Both the position numbers and the translations under genes were made by a program. The notes under the pieces are model-generated. The model ran no database searches. It was not told the origin of the DNA and was given only the letters and a program-made list of their open reading frames with translations. From Scleroderma bovista (Eukaryota > Basidiomycota > Agaricomycetes > Boletales > Sclerodermataceae): 64,000 nucleotides of DNA. The stretch lies in contig JAYMGJ010000059.1 in NCBI GenBank assembly GCA_037178675.1, positions 1-64,000 of the forward strand. Reading direction: 5' to 3'. Positions within the stretch are counted from its first letter, which is position 1. Each line of letters starts with the position of its first letter. Positions 57,601 to 64,000 of the stretch are shown piece by piece.

Positions 57601-58576
57601 AGGAGACACCCTGTGATTGGCTTGCCTGGTTGGTGCACAGGACTGCGACTGAGACCTCCCCCATTTGGATGCCAGGCTGCACCCATGCTTTGATTTGTTG
57701 CATTGGAAGCAGGCACAATCTTCTTTCCTTGCACAGGCTAGCTGGTGATGGGCACAGTAGTCACACTGGTTGACAGCTGGAAGGATCAGAAAGTTGGGTG
57801 GGGGGTGTTGAAGGTCAAACGTCTTGTTGGAACCACGACTGGTGGGGTTCTGTTTCTCCTCACTGTCAACAATTGGAGCAGACTTGACACGTTTGTGAGC
57901 GCGATGGGACTGGCTACATCCCCGGGTCTGGCTATGTCCCCGGGTCTGGCTACATCCCCAGGTCTGCCCACACCCACAACCACGGTGACTTGCTCTTACT
58001 TCCTCACCCCCTGCTGCCTGTGATGAGCTAACCTCATCATTACTCACCTCATCATCCTTTCCCTTCCCCTTATCCACTGGCTCTGTCACTTCCTCCTCTC
58101 TGTCCATCTGGGTGTCTTCCATTGCTGCTGGAACCACTCTACCATCCTGAGAGGGCTGACCATAGTGGGACCATGGATGGTCAGCGACCTTCTCCAGAGG
58201 GCACTGTAAAAGTTCTGGCCACTATGGCCACTCAGTAATTCCCTCATTTGGATCCTCAAGGTACCGGTCGAGGGCCATGAGCATAGTTGGAATGCTCAAA
58301 ATGTGGGGTACATCTCCCGCTACTGCTCTAATGCAGTTCTGGCAGGCATCAGCTAAGGTTGACCAGTATAAAATGTCAACTTACCAACTGATTCCATACA
58401 TCCCGCTGCACCTGCATCCACAAGGCCATATCTTTCATTTTCTTAATTGTTGTGACTGTGGTGATAATGATGGATGTAGCATCCACAATGATTTTGGCTG
58501 GCATCATAGGAGTATCAAATAGACCAGAAAGGTCAGATGTGGAGGACACTTGGGTAGTTAAAGTCTGAGGAGACAT
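54692..58576 (-). pseudogene. Zn2Cys6-like accessory gene, inverted copy, broken by E
   Basis: Mirror of 44215-48766 with the same TAG in exon 2, the same frameshift and E inserted at the same site (55068-57044). It differs by a few substitutions, for example Asn-Gln instead of Asp-Arg before CDYCAHH. The shared lesions date the damage before the duplication. Confidence 0.8.
55068..57044 (-). mobile_element. Repeat E, copy 3 (no nested insertion)
   Basis: 1977 bp, TGTCATGCACC...TTTGACTCACA on the minus strand. This is the cleanest E copy: it shows the empty sites for both solo LTRs and defines E's natural length. It lacks about 60 bp present in copy 2 near the aggaagcggc phrase. Confidence 0.7.
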
Positions 58577-59417
58577 GGCAGAATGAAACAGAGGGTGATT
58601 GGAGGTGGCAAGCAAGGATGCAGTGTGGAATCCTCCCAGTGATGGTGAATATTTATTATGGTTACATCATCAAGGGTCTAGTATGGCTGTGGTGTCAAAC
58701 CGGACAGTGGTATGTCACACCACGTGGTAATGATGGCCATGTCAGCATTGTTAGCCTAGAATGTACCAGAAGCCTGTCACATGTCTGGAAATCAATATGT
58801 CCAATGATTGTACATTATTCCTCCACAGTATTGTACTGAATAAACCTGATAGAACAGAGTGAGGCTCATGAATATATAAATTTGATTAAAACACTTGCGC
58901 TTCCATTTACTGCAGGTAAATGACACATACTTAAGACTATTGAAATTACAATGACAAATTGTGGAATTCCACCAAGAGTGAATGCCCAAATCCCATCAAC
59001 AATGTGATGTTAAACATGTCCAACCTGAGTCCACTGCACCAGTAACACCCATGGCTCATGTGGTAAATAATAGAATTTGACTGCCAGGGCCACCAAATTA
59101 TGAATAAGTAAAATCCTCAAATACGTACAATTATACATATAATACACCCAGCTATCTGCCTAAACGATAACATTTTGGGATATTGCCCATGATATTATAC
59201 ACAATTACCGCGGATGATGCCCTGTTACACCCTAAATATGGGATAGTGGATGCATTGTAAATACATTCCAGGCTAGATTCCACCAATGACATCACACAGC
59301 CCATTGTGCCCATGGGAAATGTCTTATATAAGCCAGTCTATTCAATATATATTTAATTTGGACCTGTCCATCCCAGCCATTGCAATACCTCTTCCCTTGT
59401 TCCATCTATAATAAACC
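58577..59417. promoter_or_regulatory. Divergent intergenic region, copy C
   Basis: Inverse match of 43374-44214. Keeps one ACCGCGG (59207) that is mutated in copy B. Confidence 0.4.
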
Positions 59418-60512
59418 ATGAGCAAGCAAAGGAATGTGAGATTCATAGATGATGGTGCAGTGCACTCAGGTAAGTCTGTAGTCTGCTCAAACCAACTGGC
59501 AAATTTATTTCCATCAGCTTTATTTGGTAGCCCAGGATGGATACCTCTATGGCAACAAGTAATAATAGCACTGGAGGGTCTCCACCATGGATTCAAGCAA
59601 CCATGGCTGCCGTGATGGTAGTGGACACACAAATTTCCACTCAGGTACATATTTCTTCTTTTGTCTTTTCCATAATGCATGTCATATTTGCAGGTAGTGA
59701 TATTAGCACAAGCTGGTCTCTTTCACATCACATTGACACCTCTATTGGTACCCAAAAGTCCCTCTGAATGCTCCATTGATACCAACACATCCAATGACAG
59801 TGGTAGATGGAGTCCACCTCCCCAAAAACCCCAAGAAATATTCTGCCCCTTATCAACACCCCTCTCACCTCTCACACCATCATCCATGTCAGTGTCGCCA
59901 CACCCTGCATCAACTATCAATAGCAATACTGACAGGGAAGGAATTTCATGGAAGGATTTATGGCCAAGGGTTATCGGCACCAGTCTGACAACCCATAGTA
60001 GAGTGCTGGAGAAAGGAAAGGCACAGGAAACTGAATTGGATGGGGTGACCTGTCCAAATGTTGCAGAGGGTAAGTTTGCCTTTGGATTGAATATGGTAAA
60101 CTTACAGGTTCATAGAGGAATGGTGGCATTTGGTCTACAGTATGGCCAGGATGGATGTCTACAATGGAAGGTTCAATGGGCCGCAGCATGAATGTGAGTT
60201 ATTGTTGGATAATATTATATTGATACTTACAATGAAATAGTAACAACAGCCTGTGAAATAGCTGCCTGATTTCACCCAAAGGAAGGAAGAGTTACCAAAC
60301 TGGATGACCTCTATGACAAACCAATGGTCACAATGTACAAACAATATGCGGACAGGTTGGTGGAAGAGACACAGGAATGGAGAAGGCTTGTTAATAGATG
60401 GGCACAGTATGCAGAAATGAGAGAGAGGCTTCAGAAGATTGACCGAGGTGACAGATCAGACTCTGACAGTGGGATGTATGATTTGGAGGACTTAGATCCT
60501 ACAATGTTGTAA
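59418..60512 (+). pseudogene. RFIDDG-motif gene, inverted copy
   Basis: Starts MSKQRNVRFIDDGAVHSG. LFGSPGW (59523) is read in the next exon. The Ser/Pro-rich exon and EWWHLVYSMARMDVYNGRFN follow. The last exon has TGA at 60267-60269 before FHPKEGRVTKLD, then KPMVTMYKQYADRLVEETQE and the natural end MYDLEDLDPTML. Apart from that stop, and without the 287 bp insert of copy B, it is close to intact. Confidence 0.75.
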
Positions 60513-60584
60513 TTACATTCCCTTGAATACATGCACTTGCAACCAATAATCTCTCTCTTGGCTATATACATACAGGTATGATAA

Positions 60585-63143
60585 TCATTTTCTGTATCTC
60601 TTTGGAATGCAGTCATCCAGATAATCCTCCAGCCATGGTGGAAGCCTCTTATTCTGGGTGGATTGATGCTGCGCAGGCATGGGGGTAGGTGGGTCCAGAA
60701 CAATGGGCGCCATGTTGTCTGCATTTGCAGGGTCCGGTACAGAATGACCGGGAGGTGCCTCGTCACTGGGAATGGAGGAAGGGCCCGCAGTTTCCACCTG
60801 CACTTTGGAAGTATTCTTTTTGGGCTCTGGTAATTCTTCTTTTAAATATATCATATATATAAGATGCACACAAATGAATTTACCTGCCATCTTGGCCCCT
60901 GGCTGAGCTGCATGGGGCTGGTCAGTTGATGTTTTGGAAGGACCTTTACACACTGTTTTAGCTGTCTTCTCTGGATATATATTAGATGGGATGCGTGCAT
61001 GTATGGGAATACTGGTACCTTCATCTTAGCCATGGTGACTGATGCAGCTGCAGTGTCTGTCCTATTCACAGCAGTGCTTTCTCCTGGGAGTGCACCTTGC
61101 TTGCCTGAATTTATATAATATATAAGACCCATTGACAGTGTAATGGCACCAAATAGTCTTACCTTTTGTCTTGGCTGCAGGTTTAGCTGCTCCATGGCCA
61201 GCCACAGGAACAGAAGGCGCCAAGATTTCCTGCTGAATTGTAGCAGTAGTCCCACCCATTGCTGCAGGTTGTTTGTCTTCCAATATATAACAGATTTACA
61301 TATTAATAAATGTGTGACCACATAGGAATGGACGAACCTTTGGTCTTCACCCACGGCTTTGGTTTGGCACCAACCATGGGATGATTTACCATTGTATCTG
61401 CGGGTGCATGATGCATATGGTCTGGTTTTGTTTGTCAATCTTCACCGTCATATAATATATTTCTCACCTTTTTGTTTCACCGGTTGGACATCCCTATGTT
61501 GATCGGATCCAGCAGGCATAAAATATGCCTTGTTGGGTGGGCCAACCTTGATATTATGACCACCTCTGGTACCATTGTCCTTTTCATCCAAGGTGGAGTC
61601 TTGGCATGTTTGTTAGAGTACCTTCCTAGGGTCATACACTTTCCCACTTACTGTCTGCAGTTTTGTCATGAGGTTTTCCCTTTGAGTGTCCTTTACCACC
61701 CATGCATCGTGGATCAGCACCTCCTGAAATACATCAACAATATTATGACACATGAAGGGACATCCTTACCATGAATATTTGCACCGCTGTGTAGGTCCTT
61801 TGACTGGCCTCCAGCCCCAGAGGGATCTGCAGGCCCCATGTGCCGTGGCATTACCTCTTCATCCGCTTGTACATCATCATCTTTGTTGATGGCAGGTTCT
61901 GACAATGCCTCAGTAGTTGCGCATTTGATATGATTGTATTTACCTTTCCTGCGAACCTTGACTGGCACGTTTTGGCCGGAGTGTTCCACTGCAGAGCCAC
62001 AGGGCCTCTCCTGCTGTGGCAATGCATCTTCATCCTCATCAGCCGAAGGTTCTAATCATGCCTTAGCAATTTCCCATTTAATAACATTATCCTTACCTTT
62101 CCTGTGTCCTTTGACACACCTCTTTGCAGAACTGCTGTGGGATTGGGCAACCACAGATTGCACTGACCCATCAGACTCCAGCCATCTCTTGAACCTGAAG
62201 GTATCAGTTGGATCAGTCACCTGCCTGTCTCGCCACCACTCCAATATAATGGTGGCCTCCTCGTTGGTAAGCCTAGAGGGTTCCTTGAATGCCACATTGG
62301 TTGGCCAATACCGCCCAGAGATATATATGCCATGGTCTACTGCAGTCACAAACCTTTCCTATGTGACACCATTAGGCTTTAATTTCCAGATCTTAGTTAC
62401 ATTACCATAATGAAAACCAATGAATGCCCGCACAACATCCTTCTTGTCTTGTGCATTCATATTGAGAATGACAGGGATGGATGGTGTCCCGTCCTCCATT
62501 GGAGAGGAGGTTAATCTGTGGGTGCCATTTACCTCTGCCGGGCTTTCTTCTTGGCACCTGGTCCTTGTCCTTGTCCTTGGAAGGTTCACCAGCATCCTCC
62601 TCCTCCCCAAACACCTCATGGGCATATTGCTCCAATTTGCTCTCTACCCTGTCCCACTCCTCAAACATCTTTCCATCACCTATTTCATTGTTGAAGTCGT
62701 GCCTGCTGGTGTTAGTAAAAGTATCCATACCCAATGACCGCACCTACAGGCCATACATAATATCCCCCGTAGCATCTTTCCAAGCTGCCATCACCACCAC
62801 TCTTGCACCACATTGCTTCCACATTTCCTTTGAAAACTCCTGTGCAAACTTCCAGCCTTTTGCTTCCATGGTTCTAACCACACCTGAATGAAATTTGGGA
62901 ATGGAATAATACACTCACTTTGCTTGAATCTCTGCAGGGGGGTGGCTTTTGTTCCATTCCTTCACCATCCCAGCTGCTTGCTCGATCTGCTTTGGGCTCA
63001 TTTTCTTGATCACCTTCCCCACTGCCTGTTGATAAAATTTAATATACCCATTGGATCCTGGTGCATGCCCAGCTCTTTTCAGTAGAGAATCTATTTTCTC
63101 CTTCTGTTGGTGTGCTAGCACCATGTGGGTATTCCATCTCTGG
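60585..63143 (-). pseudogene. Multi-exon accessory gene, inverted copy, cut by LTR
   Basis: Mirror of 39299-41857: HAPGSNGYIKFYQQAV near 63050, HDFNNEIGDGKMF near 62690, FKEPSRLTNEEATII near 62280, the short Lys-rich exons, and the ending LPPWLEDYLDDCIPKRYRK at 60585. Same TAG before ERFVTAVDHG. Its 5' exons lie beyond the LTR that starts at 63144. Confidence 0.75.
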
Positions 63144-64000
63144 TGTCATATCCATACTTTTCCAGTCGCAACTCCGGTCTAACCATGGCCCGCCTGACCT
63201 CTCCTTAGGCATAGATGCAACTCCAGATCTAGTCCGGCCATCTCCAGCCCTATAGCTGCACTCCAGCTCAACTCCGGTCACTACGTCCATCTCCACCTCA
63301 GGACTAACCCCTGTCTTCCTACAGACAGATCCGCGGTCTAACTCCTCCATGTCCGACCTGTACCTACCACTAGTCGCTACTCCGGTTTCAGTCCGGCCAC
63401 TCCCTTAGCCTTGTCTGCAACGTAGCCCAACTCCGGCTGGTACATCCAACTCCGGCTCAGTTCTGCTCCTGCTCCTGCTCCACTTCCTCTGTCAGGTCCA
63501 CCAAAGGCTTAGGACATTTCCATGTCCAACTCCGGACCTTCCTCCGGCTACTCCGCCCTTCCTCCACCTGTGCACTCCCTCCGCTCTTGCACTTCCTCCG
63601 GTCCCACTTCCTCTGGTCCCACTTCCTCTGGTCCCACTTCCTCCAGTCCCACTTCCTCCGGTCCTGGACATCGCTCTGGACTTAACATTAGTTAAGTCCA
63701 CCTCTGACCCTTACCTGTCCTCTTCCGACCTAGTTCCCTTGTCCCTGCTTTTCCTCCATCGTCCCTGTAACTCTAGTTCCCCGTGTCTGCTTCCGCTGCG
63801 GTTTATTTTCCTGTCCCTGCTTTATTTTCTTGTACCTGGTTTATTTTCCTGTCTGCTTCTGCTCCATCCCTTGTCTCGACATTAAGGTGTTTACTTGTCA
63901 CCGTATATACTCACCTTAGTTTCATTACTATATAAACTACCGTACTCCGGCCTAGTAGTCCTTAGATCAAATCTCGACTAAGATACTCCCCACTCTGTAC
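63144..64000 (+). mobile_element. Second copy of the TCCGG-rich LTR, cut by window edge
   Basis: TGTCATATCCATACTTTTCC onward matches 33936-34800. Left flank tctgg should be the 5 bp target duplication; the uninterrupted site is at about 39299 (tggccagagatggaat on the plus strand). A 13 bp array of cccacttcctctggt-like units lies at 63600-63660. Confidence 0.85.

Larger units (their letters stand above)
54311..63143 (-). repeat. Inverted duplicate of the right arm, copy C
   Basis: Near-identical reverse copy of 39299-49147. Lacks the 287 bp, 62 bp and 622 bp insertions found in B, and lacks B's TIR-proximal 1.5 kb (49148-50636). Inner edge at the word gtac (54311-54314), shared with B and therefore a possible microhomology junction, inside a copia gag. 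The outer side continues past the solo LTR beyond the window. Confidence 0.92.

Overview
This is a transposon-dense stretch of a filamentous fungal genome, almost certainly an Agaricomycete (Basidiomycota). The evidence is the density of 46-55 bp GT-AG introns, a KDZ transposase with a CxC2-type cysteine cluster, a Plavaka-type transposase, and Pogo, Harbinger, Tc1, Ty3/gypsy and Ty1/copia remains. I see no tRNA, rRNA or conserved housekeeping gene. The only host-like gene is a broken wax-synthase-like acyltransferase near 51-52 kb.

Layout. 1-1276: 3' part of a Pogo/Fot1-type transposase gene running off the left edge. 1.5-8.1 kb: successive tandem-repeat blocks (units of about 118, 44/24, 150, 36, 11 and 24 bp) with two perfect hairpins and a palindromic MITE. 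8.2-12.5 kb: two gypsy elements head to head, a decayed minus-strand pol and a plus-strand LTR plus gag. The gag is cut by a 2.4 kb element made largely of about 775 bp inverted arms (12.5-14.9 kb). 16.0-21.2 kb: an intact seven-exon gene of unknown function divergent from a decayed Plavaka transposase. 21.2-23.2 kb: a palindrome built from the 5' ends of a Tc1 and a Harbinger element. The Harbinger gene then runs to 24.1 kb.

24.1-50.6 kb reads best as one very large DNA transposon. Diverged terminal inverted repeats (24103 and 50636) enclose a central KDZ transposase gene. On each side, in mirror order, lie the same three accessory genes: a Zn2Cys6-like protein, a Pro/Ser-rich protein starting with an RFIDDG motif, and a protein with many short exons. 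In the left arm the first two genes are intact (616 and 405 codons by my splice models). In the right arm all three carry stops. The KDZ gene is split by a 2 kb TG...CA repeat (called E here), itself hit by a solo LTR with a perfect 5 bp target duplication.

The right arm is present again, inverted and nearly identical, at 54.3-63.1 kb. A 23.8 kb palindrome results (39299-63143) around a 5.2 kb spacer that holds the right TIR, the acyltransferase pseudogene and a truncated copia element. A second copy of the solo LTR begins at 63144 and leaves the window. Nearly all transposase genes are broken. The genes that look able to make protein are the unknown gene at 15985-18342 and the two left-arm accessory genes, plus the Pogo gene as far as it is visible.
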